Source: Maylandia zebra
Lineage: Eukaryota > Chordata > Actinopteri > Cichliformes > Cichlidae
Direction of reading: 5' to 3'
DNA length: 64,000 bases
Assembly: GCF_041146795.1 (NCBI RefSeq)
Contig: NC_135182.1
Coordinates: forward strand, 33,400,509 to 33,464,508
Of this stretch, positions 1-15,100 are shown one piece after another (positions within the stretch are counted from its first letter, which is position 1; each line of letters opens with the position of its first letter). Made by a program: the position numbers and the translations under genes. The notes under the pieces were generated by a model. It saw nothing but the letters and a program-made list of their open reading frames with translations, did no database searches and was not told where the DNA came from.

Positions 1-484
1 AAGATATCTTGAGTCTGAGTTCCTTTGCCTTCTACAATTTCTCTTCACATTGAGTCACTGAGTCATTATGAGACAGACAGCATTCATCTTTAACCATTTA
101 TCTCAAACCAGGTTCAAGATGAACTTATATGACAGACTTTAACATTTATGACCTCTTTCAAGGGAAACAGGCACAAAATCCAAACAGTTGATATTTTAGA
201 TCATTCACCTAATTGGTTGACAATTTGCATTAATAATGTTTTAATAATAATTTACCATATGGAAACTGAACTTGAATATCTTAAACAATCCAAAGGTTCA
301 AGATGAAACGGTAAATTAAACAGATACAAAATTAAATGGAATAGTAGCACCACCCCTGATGGAGGATGCATATAAAGCAGTATTAAAGAGTAATATAATT
401 ACCCAATCTGATGCACTAAAGAAGGTTAAACAAGAGAATATTGAAATATTGAAAGATATCTGGAAACATTTTGACCCTTAGTTT

Positions 485-775
485 GATCTCCCTCTCCCCT
501 AGTATCCCGAGATACTTAAACTCCTCCACTTGGTGCAGTAACTTATCCCTGACCTAGAGTGTGCGCTCCACCTTTTCCCAGCTGAGCACCATGGCCTCAG
601 ATTTGGAGACGATTATTTTCACTCACGTTGCCTCCCATCCAGCTGTAAATCGTGCAAGCTTGAGGCCACCACCTGGTGAAGCCAACAAAATCACATCATC
701 TGCAAAAAGCAGGAATGAGATTCTAAAACGACCTAAGTGTAAGCCGTCCTCCAGCTGGCTATACCTAGAAATTCA
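485..775 (-). mobile_element. LINE reverse-transcriptase relic
   Basis: Minus-strand translation gives fragments such as EFKYLGIL and TMTSKSEAMVLSWEKVE, the C-terminal reverse-transcriptase region of a teleost LINE, with stops and frameshifts. Related fragments occur at 6290-8510 and 13060-15560. The surrounding 1-484 and 776-1219 show no gene beyond the copy A 3' UTR. Confidence 0.6.
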
Positions 776-1219
776 TCAAAATTATGGACAGATTTTCAGA
801 TCTGGCTGGCTGTTCCTCTCAATCACTTTCATTGAAAACAAGAGCATCTTTATTACCTGTGTCTAATTGGAAGATATTTATATATGTTCAAAGAAATTAC
901 TAAAAACATTGAACAGATGCTGTTCAGAAAAAAAAGTACAAACATATAAAAATTCCAGACTATGACATATTTTCCTTTAACAGTCATAAATTAGAGACAA
1001 AATGTAGGTAAGTCATTTTAAAGTATTGTATACTAAAGATTAAATTGTTGTGCTTTATTTTTTTCTGAGGGCTTGTTTATTTGAACAGCAGCAAATTTCC
1101 GTTTTCTTATAAAGCTAAAAATGATTCTTGATCTGATGTACACATGCATCAAAAACAGTGCAGGTAAAAATCAGGCTACAGACTGTTCTAAGAGCTGTTT
1201 CTTGAGGTTTTTATCTAAT

Positions 1220-3109
1220 TCACTTGAATGTAATCAAATATTCAGGATACGCCTGGGCATCATGGAAGACAACAAACATGGTGGGATTGGGGGTTTTATC
1301 CACAACACTGTCGTACAGGTCAGTGGAGGCGGGGCCTTTCACTGGTGGTTCAATCATGCCTTGTTTTCCAACAGTGAAGTCACCAGTCAAAACTCGGCAG
1401 ACGTATATAAACTTCTCCCCGTTCTGATTAGGCTTGGAGTAGGTATTGCTAGCAGAGTAACTTGCATTGACAGCAAAATATGTGCCATTGCCGTAGCATG
1501 TAGCTGAAAATAGAAGAGAGAGAAAAGAAGAGAAATCAATGAAAAAGATATAACATATTATCTGCCATTATGATTATTATTATGATTAATAATAATAATA
1601 GTAATGACTACTACTATTAATAATAATAATAGTAGGAGTCACAGCACTCCAAACTTAAATACTAAAACCCAATTTCAAAAAAGCGGGGGCAAAACATTTT
1701 TTTAAATAAAACAGAAAGGAATGATTTGCTAATCTCATAAACTAAGATTCTATTTACAATGCAACATACTGTGGAGACAGACATTCAAACTGAGTGTAAT
1801 TCAGTTACTTCAGTCACTGCTCTCTCTCAACTCATGGCAGTCTAACACCTCATCAAACTTACTCCAGAATTCCTCTCTCTTCTGACATCACACCTATAAG
1901 ACATACATACATTTAACATTACCCTGGTCTGACATCCTCTTCAACCTTATTCTGCCTTGATGATACTATTCACATACTCTTAATTCAAGATTGCACCTAA
2001 TCTGTTTTCCTTCCTGTCTATACCATGGTAGAACAGGTTGAATCCATCTCCAGAGGTCCTGGCCTTGCTTCCCTTCCACCTCATCTCCTGCAGTAACAAT
2101 GCATCTGTCCTCCTCCTATCTGTCATATCAAACAGCTCGCTCCCCTTTGCTGCTGCTTAACACGAATTGCACCTGTCCTCTTTATTGTCTTTGAGAAATC
2201 ACCCTTACCCACACACTAGCACACTTTCCACAATAGCCTCTCTCCAACAGCACCAGAGGTGGTTGGTGTTAACCCAGTCCCCAATGGATCTGGCATGGTA
2301 ATCTCAATCTTTATGATCTGCATGTTTGATTTGGACAAGATTTTCCACAGGATGTCCTTCCTTACACAACCCTCGCCATTTATCCAGGCTTGGGTCTGTT
2401 ACTAGGAGTACACTGCCTTGTGCCCCACTGTAGCTGGGTCTTGAATGAGAATTATATGTTGCTCTAAAACCTGTATATATCTTTCCGCATTAGTGATATC
2501 TTTCCAAATGTGGAAGCTGTTTATTCCAAAGACAGATTCTCTCAGTCTTTTGTTGATATTATGTACTGTAGATAATGAAGTATTCAAAGTATTCTCAAAT
2601 TCACATTGATTAATATTTTTTTGAAAGTGTTCAACAGTTTGCTCACTGTTGAACCTAGGCCCGTTTTTCTGGGAAACTTTGCCTCTCTAAGATGGTATGT
2701 TTTATACCCTTTCATGTTACTGATCAGTTGTACTAATTAGTTGCAAAATGACCCTTTGGCTGTTGCTTTTTGGGACCACTTATTTTCCAGTCTCTTTGTG
2801 TCCCTAACTTTTTTGAGCTGTGTTGCTAAATTCAAAATGAGGTAATATTTTTTTTTATAAAAAGTCAAACATCTCAGTTTAAATATTTGATGTTTTCTGT
2901 TATGACCCACAAACATGGTCCACAAACATCTCACCATTCTTTCCTGCATAGCTCCTGTTGAAACCTCGCTTATTAATATTTGGCACATTTGTGTTGCAGG
3001 TACCATGGAAAAGGCGTCTCTCGTTATTCTGATGACCATTTCTCAACTCCAAGTCACGCTTCTTGATCTGTAGACACTTCCACAATCCAGGATTCTGGAT
3101 ACGCTCAAT
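1220..3109 (-). CDS. parp14: copy A last two exons: PARP catalytic core
   Basis: Exons 2935-3109 and 1220-1503 (284 nt including TGA). LFHGT carries the NAD-binding His (about residue 1115), [11 protein letters not shown] the Tyr (about 1147), and TMFVVF places Met (about 1214) where poly-ADP-ribose polymerases have Glu. A hydrophobic residue there is the mark of mono-ADP-ribosyltransferases. The C-terminus PEYLITF matches PARP14/15. Possible polyadenylation signals (AATAAA on minus) lie at 1076-1081 and 1054-1059. Confidence 0.9.
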
Positions 3110-6100
3110 CTGAGAAGAAGAAAAGTGCTTTTTGTGTAGACTGATGTAAGTTTATTTTAACTACTTTTAGTCAAAATAAGTTAATCTGTTTTCCTTGAAA
3201 GAGACTTTTTTTTAAAAAGCTAAAAAATAATGTTTAATGCTAATTTCATAACAGTTTGACTGCATAAATCCCTGAACGTATGTACAAAAATACATTTTAA
3301 ATACATTAAATACATTTTGAGTGAGAGATTCTTTTGTGGACATTTTATTACCCAAAAAACTTTTCTATGGAAGTAATTTTAAACAAATTTGATTAAAATC
3401 ATTTTTTGAAATAATCAGTCATTATCCATGCATCCACCAAAAACTTTCTGCTCTAGTGATCTGAGTGATAAATAAGAAATTAAAAGACCAAATTGTTAAT
3501 GCTACCTTTGTAACATCAACAGTTTGATTGCATGATGCCTGGAACAGCTTCAGGATTTCATCATATTCTGATGTATTGGCCTGTATTGCAAAAACCTGAC
3601 ATGGGGTAGCTGGCATGAGTTCCCAGTGCCCCGGAATGCCATCATCTCTTTTCCTGCTTAGCATCTCAGTGTTGTCTTCAATTTTGATCGTCTGAAGTTT
3701 TTGGATCAGTTTCTTGGCTAATTTTACATCAGCCTGAGTGTCACCACAAATGTGGAAGCAAGTAGCATCAGTATTTCCACCCATAAACATTTCTGAAAAA
3801 AAAAAAAATCAAAAACATTAGAAATTAAGGTTCAACACCAACTGGAGACACTAGAACAGTCCTAGTAGGTTTTTCTTATACATATTTTTACCTTTGATTT
3901 TGCAAATGCCTCTCCAGGCCCCCTTTCGTTTTTCCTTGGGATTAGGATCAGTAGCTGCTCTCTGTTCCAGGCTGCTGTGGAAGTCTTTTAGCATAGGTTT
4001 CTGGAAAATAACTATGCGGATTGTGGTCAGGGGACCGAAAGAGTTTTGGCTCAACACATCAATTACTGCATCCAACATGGCATCTGCCACCAGTCTTGCT
4101 TTTACATTACCTTGACCTAAAAAAAAAAACCCATAATACTATAATTATAATTTGAAGAATTGATTTGTTAAAGGTACATGCTGAATATGTGTAGTCTCAA
4201 GGTTTGTCAGTAAGATTTCCAGGGCATCAAAGACTTTCTCTAAGTTGATGCAAGTTACACAGACAGAACTTTAGTAGTTACGTTGTCTGATAATCAGGTG
4301 TATACGCTAGCAAGTTTCATTTCTAAGAATAGACATAAGACTACAAAAACTACAGAAGTTTTTACAGTAGAAGTTGTTACAGAGTTTATATTAGCTAATC
4401 AGTTATCTTACTGAAACATAAATTTCATGTACACTGTTTTTGTTTGTTTTGTTTTTTTAATGGAAGTTTCCATAAATGGTAACATTCAATTCATAAATTC
4501 CAAAATTTAATGTGTGGTTAATAACAATGAAAAAAAATGAAACACAGAAACATACCAATTCAAAAATGATGGGTTTCGCTTTATTTCCATAGTTTTTTTT
4601 TTGTTTTTTTTATTGTGTACCTAAGTCCCTTGCATACATAATGGGTCCCACTGTTAACTGGATGATCCAGATTCAAAAGTTCATCTCTGTCAAAAAATCT
4701 TTAGTCATTGTTACAGAAGCGTACCATCTTAGAACCTGCCTTTGGATATTTTACTTATTTTGCCATTGCACACCCTCATGCCCTCTACCTTAAAAGATAC
4801 AAACAATTTGGTTTGGACTGCAATTTTTGTGAATCCAAGCAGACTGCAAAAAACTATCTGGCCAGGGAAATTTAGACTTTTTTTGTTTCACCATAAAGCT
4901 TAAGAGGTGTGTAGCCCTCATTTAGCAAAACAGAGCTTAGATTACGGTATTTTAAAGGCTACAGTATTGTGTGCCTATTAGTGTTTGAGGCATACTGAAG
5001 AAGAACAAATATCAAGCAGACTTATATGGAATTTCTGCATAAAAAGGGCTGAAGATCACAGAAATTCACCCACCATGGCTGCAGCACATAGATCATGATC
5101 ACAGAAGATTATAAATGAAAAGAATACAGAATTCATTTTTTTATTTTGCTAACCAAACAATTGCATTGGAATAAAGTAATGTTTAAAATGAGTTGGAAAA
5201 TTTAACTATTTTAATGAAATGAATGTAATTGTAACCCATGTGAAATACAGGGCTGCAAAATCCCTTTTTGTAATCTAAGGCTATAGCCTGTTATTGTCAC
5301 AAGGGGGCGCTGTGATGCAGTCTTGTGTTCTGATGACCTTGCGTCTAGTGCGCAGGAAGTATTACCTCTCTCTTCCTGTGAGATTTTCCCTCTGATGGCG
5401 GTCAAGTACGTGTCGGAGCGCATGGAAAAAGTATCTTGGCCCCGAACTCTGACCACAAAGGTCTGTCAAGTTATTTGTGTCTGAAAATCCCGATTGGTTT
5501 TTTTGAACTACTAGAAGAATTCTGGAGAACCACTGACGGCGAGAACAGCCCAAATGAGATCCTGGATGATCGTGAAATGGTGTGGCCAGCCATGCGATCG
5601 GATTGTGGGATTTGCCTGAGAAACTGATTCAAGCAACCCTGGATTACAGATAAGCCCTATGCACTACTTTTCCTACCCGGATAATAGGGTTTGCACACTG
5701 ACAATTCCCCTACAGTACACCTGTTTGGGTTTTCAACGACTTTAAAGGACAATTCAGACTGGACAATTCAAACGTCACAACAGGAACACTTTAATCTGTT
5801 TCATTCATTCCCAAGAGCTCTGATACTGTTCAGTATAAATCTTCCACTTAAATGTCTTTATTTTGTTTTGTTTTACATGTATTCACCTTTAAAATGCACT
5901 ATTAGTGTGCAATTTGGGTTATTGTGTTGTATATGTGTATAAATGGTACTGAGGCAATAAAGGTCCCAGTTATTCACTTCCAAGCCAACTCCTTTTGTGA
6001 GTCTCCAAAACAAAACCTCCTCCTGAACCTAGAAAGATGTCTAGGGTCTCTATTTAAAGTGAGTGTGTACTGGTGCTGAGTAGAGGCGCTACATAATGTT

Positions 6101-9100
6101 TACCTTAATTTAGAAAGAAGTAGCTTTTACCCATCTTGGATAATGGTGCAATGAAAAATCCCAACAGGAAATGACTCAGGGAGCAAGCTGTGTGTGTCAT
6201 GTGAGTGAGGTAGAAAGAAGATGACATGGCTGTTTATACTGAGTATACAAAAATCCTGCGCAAAAAGATCTAGCTGTTATTTCCTGCCTGAACCATCTCA
6301 ACTGTTTCCTTTCAATGTGGAGGAGAACAAACCCTACTCTAAGCCCGACCCAGGTGGCTGAACTCCTCACCCTATCTCTAAGAGAGATAACAGTCACCAT
6401 TCAGAGAAAGCTCATTTCTGCCACTTTCATCCGTGATCTTGTTCTTTTGGTCACAACCCTGAGCTTGTGACCATAGGTGACAGTAGGGATGTAGATAGAC
6501 TGGTAAACACATCACCACCTCTTTTCATCACTGCAGCTACAGCCCCAATACATTTGTTGATCTCCCACAGAAATAGAACCACATTGTCTACAAAAAGCAG
6601 AGACAAGATTCTGATACCACCCAAATGAAAGCCATCTGCTACTTAGTTACACCTAGAAATTTTGTCCATAAAAATCATTAACAGAATCAACGACAAAGGG
6701 CAGCCACATGGTGTAGACCAACATCCACCAGAAGCAAGTATGACGTAAACTCTTACAATGGTTGTATAGGGACCAAATAGCTCATAGTCAGACACCCCAT
6801 ACTTCAGAAGCACCTCCCACAGAATACTCAGAGGGACATGGTCAAAGTCTATTAAACCACATGTACACTGGTTGGATGAAGTCCCATGTACCCTCAAATT
6901 TCCTCAAGAGGGTAAAGAAATCATCCAATGTTCTGCAAACGGGACAAAAACCACACTCTATTCTATTCTAATCCAGAGGTACCGCTCCAGATTTCTATTC
7001 AACATTGTAGAGGCATGTTGACTAGTGGTGCAACGGATCAAAAATCTCACGGTTCGGATCGGATCACGGTTTTAAAGTCATGGATCGGATCAATTTTCGG
7101 ATCAGCAAAAATAGAAAAAAAAGACAAAAATTCTACTCGCCGTTTACTTATTTAAGTATTTTTTGCCTATTAAAAAACATTCAACTGAAGACTCATTCCA
7201 CGCACTTATATAAAACAAATTAAGGTGCAATATGGACATTATGGACCATGCTGGGCAGCCTCTGCATCCTCTGCACATGGCTATAAACAACCAGAGGAGT
7301 CTGTTCAGTGACAGGTTGCTTCTCCCAAAGTCAAGGAGCAGCAGACTTAAAAAGTCCTTTGTCCCACACGGCAACAAACTGTTTAACTCCTCGCTGGAGG
7401 GGAAACAGGGACAGAGGAGAGGGGAACAAGTAGCTGTAGTGCCTTTTCACTGTGCAATAGTTTTTGTTAATATCCAACGGTGTAATAGACTCACAATACT
7501 TAAAATGTACCGTTCCCTTGTATTCTTATTCCTATTTATTCTATTTATCCCTTTTGTATTCTCTGTATTTATAAATGTGTATATGTGGTATATTTCTGCT
7601 CACATTTTTGCAACTTCTGTCGGTGCTGTGCTGAATTTCCCGGAGGAACCCACCCGAGGGATAAATAAAGTTTCATCTAATCTAATGTAATCTATAGGGC
7701 AGTGCAGGGCTTTGTATCTACCACTCCGCTGTGACGGTCACGTGGCTTTCCGTTGCCCAGGAGCTCCACCCATTTGTAGTTTGAGCAACAGAAGATGCCT
7801 GGGACAGTTCAGCCATAACTTTAAACTTCTCCTGCTCATACATGCTTGGAACGATGTCACTGAAGTGGACGCGCAACAAGAAATCATAGCGTGGCTCAAG
7901 CACGTTCATCACAGTTTAAACCCCTTGTTTTGCACAACAGACGACGGCCTCCCGTCTGCAGCTAAACACCCCATTAGCTTTAGTAATAGCTTTAGCCCGG
8001 TCGGACTGGGCAGCAAAGGGCTGCTTAAATGCTGCAAACTCCTCTGCTCCGTTACTTGGACCGCTAGCGCTGGCCATAACTACCACTTGACAGACTGACC
8101 GTGCGCACCATGCACATACTTTCTTTTTTCTTTTTCAATTCTTCGGATCACGTGCGTACCGAACCGTGGAGTGGGATCGGTTCAGATTTTGGATCAACCG
8201 TGATCCGTTGCACCACTAATGTTAACCAAGGCAGCCCTAAAGCATCCGTCAGGAATTTTGGGTAAACCTCATCCACCCCAGGGGCCCTGCTACCGAGGAG
8301 TTGTTTAACTGGCTTAGTGACCTCACCCTCAGTGATGGGTTAGTCATTCCCTTATCCCCCACTCTGCCACCTCTATGAAAGATGTGTCAGTGGGATCCTG
8401 AGTTGCCAGAACTGTTTTGAGGTAGTCCGAAGTGCTTTTTCATCTGCTCTAGGCATTCCAAGATCCATGTGTGAGGCCATGAGTTGTAGGTTTTCTTGTA
8501 CTTAATTCAGGCAGTGCACAGACTGGTCACTCTGGTCTTACAGTTTTGAGTTACTGTCAGTGAAAAGTTTGCTTCATGTGTAAACATACTATTTGCAAAC
8601 AACTATACTTTCTGCTGACAATAGTTTTTCAGTTCAGAAGTTCCTTCAGCTACATATGATGTTGGTGTTTAAAGCTTTGACAGTAAGTAAAGATCCGGCT
8701 TAGACTGTGTGCAAATTTGACATAAAGTTAACTAGTGCAAATTCATGCATTAATATTTATAGAGTAATTGTTTTAATCGCTATTGTGCAGAGAATTGATT
8801 GGTCAGTAGAAGGTGATTTCATGTCTATTGATCCACAATCCAAAACATAACCTGTTTCATAATACACGTTTCTGGTTTGGGCTTAACGTAACTATGGTAT
8901 GTAGATTTCCCATATCATGAACTTCTGACATACATGAACAAATCTCACCTGTGCCAATTGCAGGAAATGATACAGAGGTGTAGGAGCTTTTCACACACAT
9001 CTGAAGTGCATCTTTCACAACCTTGTTGATTTTTACTGGGTCAGAATCTCCAACCACGTGAAGGATCTTCTTACACTTTAGGTTACCTGGCTGAGTCATT

Positions 9101-12100
9101 ATCATGCCTGGATTGGACTTGGCACCTAAATGTGGAGATAGTGGATCTTTATGTCTTTTACCCTTAATGACCATAAGAATGCTTCATTAGGCCATATTTC
9201 CTTTATTGGCAATCTTAGAGTATGATTACAAAATTGGGCTTCATATTAAGTCAGCTTCATTTTTATTGTTGAAAAAACAAACTGTTATAGGTGGAGTCTA
9301 CTCTGAGGTACAATGTTAGAAAATCTAAAAGTGATTTCTTACCAACATTGTGACATTCCTCTTCAACAGCCTCACCAGCTGCATCTAGAATAGCTTTAGA
9401 GACTCCTGGATGAGGTTAAAAAAAATTAGGTGGATTCATCTTTTCTGTAATTTCATACTTAATTTAAAAAGATGCTTAATTCTTCTATGTCCACTGTGCA
9501 ATAGTGAGGAGAGAATACATATAACTATAATTATTTTTCAAAACTGTAATATTCCACTTTTTTCTATGATTTACCTGACTTAAGGGAAAAGCTTTCATTG
9601 GAAGAGTTGACAATGATATCTGTTGTCTCCCTGGTTATGTCTCCTGTGACTACCTGTATAGTCACATTTCCCATTTTAGTCTCATGCATATCTGAGGTTG
9701 AGGTGAGCTTAGAGAAGGGGCGTCCTGGCGTGAACAGTTGAAAAAACATGAACAACTAAAGCCAACAAATTAAATTAATGGATAAATAAATAAATACACT
9801 TTTCACTTCAAACGTATATGATTTAATGTTGGTAAAACTATTTGTTAGCTGAGTAGCAAAAAGACTATTCATTATAAGGTTTTTGAAAATATGCAATTTG
9901 TGATAAAAAATTAAAAACAAACAATGTTATGTGCCTTCAGTTTTTGTAGAACTTGAATCACCTGAGGCATTGGGAAACTTCTTAAATTCATCAGTGAAAG
10001 CCTGCAAAAACAAAACAATCTACTTCAACTGAAAAAAACACTAATATTTAAACCAAAACAGAAGTTAAACAATGCAATATACCCAGCAGCAACCCGTAGA
10101 GTTTAAAAACAAAGTTCACAAAGAAGAGCCATTCAATTTCCTAAAAGGCCACTTAAGGCCAGCTGTAGACTTCATTTCCGTGTTGTGAGTCTCTCTCCAA
10201 AGACTCTACATCAAAATGAATTTTGCAATAGATCCAAGCACGTTAATAGCCGGGTTAAAAATTTATCTAAATTGCTATTTAATCAGATGCCTCCCATGTT
10301 CTTGATTAGAATTCACGTTTAAGGCATGTAAGCAATGTCTTCACTTTATGAATGTAGTATTTTTTTAATTCGCAGTCTACACTGAGACTTTATTAGGTAC
10401 ATTCCACTACATCCTAAAGTTGCTCCATTGGATTTTATATGGTGACTGTGAGGGCTACTTGAGTACAGTGAACTCATTGTCATGTTCAAGAAACATGTTC
10501 GAGAGGACTTGACATGGTGTACTGTTGACATGTTTCACTGTCGCTCACCAAGTGAAGCTTTGTTGGGGCGAGAGTCACAATGGAGATTAGCCAGGCCAGC
10601 TTCACGGACAGTGTTTCTGTCCAGTGTCTGTTTGTTAACAGGATGGTGCCATCAGGGAGGTCATTGGTGCAGTGAGCAAGGGACTCACATTGTGGGCCAC
10701 AGCTGGGTTGTGGTGCAATGAGCTCAATGTGTCTGTGAAGGTTCTCAGTCATCCAGGTCATCGTAGTCAAAGGAGCTTGCAAAGAAAAGCGTCTGGACTT
10801 CTTTAAGTTGCTTGAAGACGTTTCACCTCTCATCCGAGAAGCTTCTTCAGTTCTGAAGAAGCTAGTGGGAGTTTCCCCCCACAGAGGGACAAAAGGACCC
10901 CCTGATGATCCTCTAATCGCCTGAGCCAAGGTGTGAAACTGGGTGTGGGTCCCAGTCAGCCAGAGTTTCGGGTGTGTTCATTGTGAAACCTGGCCCCACC
11001 TTATCATGCGAATTCCTGAGGTCAGATGGCCCAGGATGTGAGTGGGCGTTAAGGCGTCTGGGAAGGGATCTCAAAACTGGATTATAGATGGCAGAGAGTT
11101 GGTGTCGTAAACCCCCGCCTCTGTTCAAAGATGGTCGCTCACAGTGGACATAGATGGCTTCTTTCACTCCTCTTTCAAACCATCTGTCCTCTCTGTCCAA
11201 AATGTGAACATTGGCATCCTCGAAAGAGGATGAGCTCAATGGAGAAACAAGCAGCAGAGAGAAGAGATTCCTTGTTCCTGGGACTAGACTGATGCGGTTT
11301 CACCGTCAGAAGAGGAATTGTTTCTGTCTCTCTTAAAATATAATGAACATTCTTCTTGGGTTTAGTATAATTTTATTGAAGGTTTGTTTTGGATTTTAGT
11401 TTAAACAGAACTTTTTTTTTATTGTGTATATTGTGTTTACTTATTCCTGGTTTCCTTCTCTGAAAATAAACCTCGTGGTGTGACATTTAGGCCCACCAGC
11501 GTTAGGGTCTACACTTCCTTGGTATTAAGGGGCCCAGAGAAGAAAATATCCCCCAGTATCATTACACCATCAGCAGCTGCCCTGAAGCGATGATAAAAGG
11601 CAGGATGGATTCATATTTTCATGTTTCAGAAACTGCAAATTTAGTGGGATTTTTCGACATACTCATCTCTCAGTTTTACAAATAGTTGTCAGAAAAAGAG
11701 AAAATATCCTGTGAGGTTCCAGTATTATCCAGCATTCCCTGTTGAAAATACCTTTAATGTCAGAGGTCAGAGAACACTTGCAAGACTACTTTGAGCTGAT
11801 AGGAAGGCAACAGTATTTCAACCACTCATTGCAATCAAGTTATGCAGAAAAATATCTATGAAAGCACAACACATCTGAACTTGAAGTAGATGAGTTACAG
11901 AAGACCACAGTGGGGACCACACCTGTCAGCTAAGAACAGGAAACTGAGACTACAATTCACACAGGCTCACCAGCCCTGGAGAATAGAAAACTGGAAAAAC
12001 ATTGTACCATTGGCCTCCACAGTTACTGGATCTCAATCCAGTAGAGCACTCTTGGGATGTACTTGAAAGAGAAATTTGGATACAAGCAGCTAATAAATCT

Positions 12101-15100
12101 GCAGCACCTGTGTGATGCTATCATGTCAATATGTAGCAGACTCTGGAACTTGTCCAAGAATCTATGCAATGAAGCTTTGGCATATTATGAAATCTCAGTC
12201 TAAAAATATTGAATCAAAACTGACATTAAAGAGGCCTTGGCACAATCCTGTGTTTTAGATATGTAATATAGCATGTGACATCACCACAAGAAGTAGCACT
12301 ATGAATAAGTCAGCAGGGAAGCAGCATTGCTAAGAAACGAAGACATTATTATATGGAAACTCCAACTTCCAAACTAATACTATTAACAGGGTCCAGTATT
12401 GTGCTACAGACAACAAAACGTAGGTACTGTTTCATCATAGAAGACTGTATGTACGGAACCTTTAAGCTGATCTTTAGTCATGCTAAATGAAGGATATGTG
12501 GAATGAAATTCTAATTTCCTTTCCTTTTTGTCAAACTTAATATAGTTCTATAACAACAGCTAACCAGTGAGTAAAAGTCAAAGTATAAAGCAAATAAAAA
12601 TTTAACAAATCTCTCCAGCGTATCCAGCCCGTTCTCACTCCCGAGGCGTAACATGTCGACGTTTTGTCAGGTCCCGCGGCGTTCCTGAGGAACGCGAAAG
12701 GAGACCTTCGGCGTTCTTATGGCTGGAATCCAGTGCAATGACGCTCCCGCGGTAATAGACGTTCCAGCCCTGTATTCCAGCCCTAAACCTAACCTTATCC
12801 CTAGCCCTGACCATAACCTTATTCCTGACCTTAACCAGGACTTTAATGATGTTAAATAGCGTGTTTCTAAGCGATTTGAAGAAAAAGAGCGAACACGTGT
12901 AGATTCAGTCCAGACGGTTCTCATATTTCCTTTTTTTTCCGAGGTCGTCATTTAGGAACGTGGTGGGTAGCCGAAAACGTAATATGGTGACGATTTGTCA
13001 CCTAGCGTAAAATGTTACGCTTTGGGAGTGAGAACGTGTTGGCGTATCCTAGGTCTGCCCCGAGGCCTCTTCATGGTGGGACATGCACCTCACCCAGGAG
13101 GTGCATGGCTCTACTCTGAGCCCCTCCCAAATGTCCAAACTCCTCACACTAGCTCCAAGAGAAAGGACAGCCACCCTTCAGAGAAAGCTCCTTTTCACCA
13201 ATTGTATCAGCAATGTCATTCTTTCAGTCACTACCCAAAGCTTGTGACCATAAGTGAGGGTATGGATGTTGATCGATTGGTAAACACATCACCACCTCTT
13301 TTCATCACTGCCCTGGAAGACCACCTTAAGAAGCCAACAGAACCACATCATCAGCACAAAGCAGAGACAGGATTTCTGAGACCGCCCAAGTGGAAGCCTT
13401 CTGCTACTTGGCTACACTTATAAATTCTGTCCATAAAAAGTATGAACAGAATTGGTGACAAAGGGCAGCCGTGGCCCACCGGGAACAAATCTGACTCATA
13501 CCGGCTATGTGGACTAAGCTCTTGCAATGGTTCAATAAGGATCAAATGGCCGATACTCTAGAAGCACCTCCCATGGAATACTCAGATGGACACGGTCAAA
13601 TGCCTTCTTCAAGGGGCGACCGTGGCTCAAGGGGTTGGGAATCGCATCTGTAACCGGAAGGTCACCGGTTCGATCCCTGGGCTCTCTGTCCTGGTCGTTG
13701 TGTCCTTGGGCAAGACACTTTACCCTACTTGCCTACTGGTGTTGGCCAGAGGGGCCGATGGCGCGATATGGCAGCCTCGCTTCTGTCAGTCTGCCCCAGG
13801 GCAGCTGTGGCTACAACTGTAGCTTGCCTCCACCAGTGTGTGAATGTGAGAGTGAATGAATAGTGGCATTGTAAAGCGCTTTGGGTGCCTTGAAAAGCGC
13901 TATATAAATCCAATCCATTATCAAGTCCACAAAGTACATGTAGACTGGTTAAGCAAATTCCCATGTACCCTCAAGCGGGTAAAGAACTGGTCCAGTGTTT
14001 CATAACCGGGACAAAAACCACATTGTTCCTCCTGTATCTGAGGTTTGACTAAAGGAGAGACTCTACTTTGCAGCACCCTGGCATAGACTTTCCCTGGGAG
14101 GCTGAGGGGTGTGATCCTTCTATAGTTGGAGCACATGCGTTTGGCGCATAGTAGGGCTGCCACAACGGATTATTTTGATAGTCGACTAGTCACTGATTAT
14201 TTTTGCGATTAGTCGACTAATCAGATCATGTGTCCACTGGACGTAAAACGTACAGTTTATTGCACCAGCATGCATCTGCTCTTATATAACTATCATTAGC
14301 TTACAGCTTTAAGTGTTTACGGTATGTGCTAACTAAAAATAAAGACAAGATGATAGTTTATTAAATTTTAATGACATTTGCAGATTGTTTCGGTTAAGTT
14401 TAATAAACTCAGCTGTCTGCTCCTTGCTATCTAAAATATAACAGGACACCGGAATAAATTCTCGAGCATCTCACACTTCTGATAAACAGTTGTCTGTCTG
14501 TTTATTCAGCTGTGTAAAAAATATAACTTTAATCTCAGCCAAACCGATTTACTCGGGAACAAATAAAATACTGTGGGTTTAAAAAACGATTTGCCGGGAG
14601 ACTGGTGTTCTCACCGGCTCTAGTGAGCCTTGAACCGAGGCTAACTATCGAGCTAGTGGGTAACAGACGTTTCCGAAAACGGAGCGCTTTTGAAAATATG
14701 TGTCTTAAACTGAGCAGATATTGGAAGTTTACACAGCTACATTCTCGCCTGAAAATATGTTAAACATTTATTTTGTGACCCAGAAAGAATATTAAGAGTA
14801 AAATAAAACTAACTAATTGTCGCCATTGTTGGAAACTGAGCAGGGCCACGCTGGGCTGCGCTATGAATTCTGGGATAGGTTGGGCCACTAACTAAATGAA
14901 GGGCGCATTTGTTGGAGTCTTCGAATTTGGACAGTCTTCGTCATGTCGCTGTAACGTAATCGGCCTACTAATGCGGGCACAGGAGGACGCGGGTCCTGAA
15001 TTTGGACACAACTACAGTACTGGACACAGCTTCGTCTTCTTCTTCGGGGTTTAACGGCAGCTGGCATCTTTGTACATGCAGTGCTGCCATCTTCTGTTTC

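Noticed and set aside
1569-1635. Inverted ATT/AAT array as a regulatory hairpin
   Set aside because: Simple trinucleotide repeat; self-complementarity is automatic.
13614-13690. tRNA gene
   Set aside because: Has A- and B-box motifs but no proper cloverleaf, is fused to a SINE body and repeated at 36204-36267.
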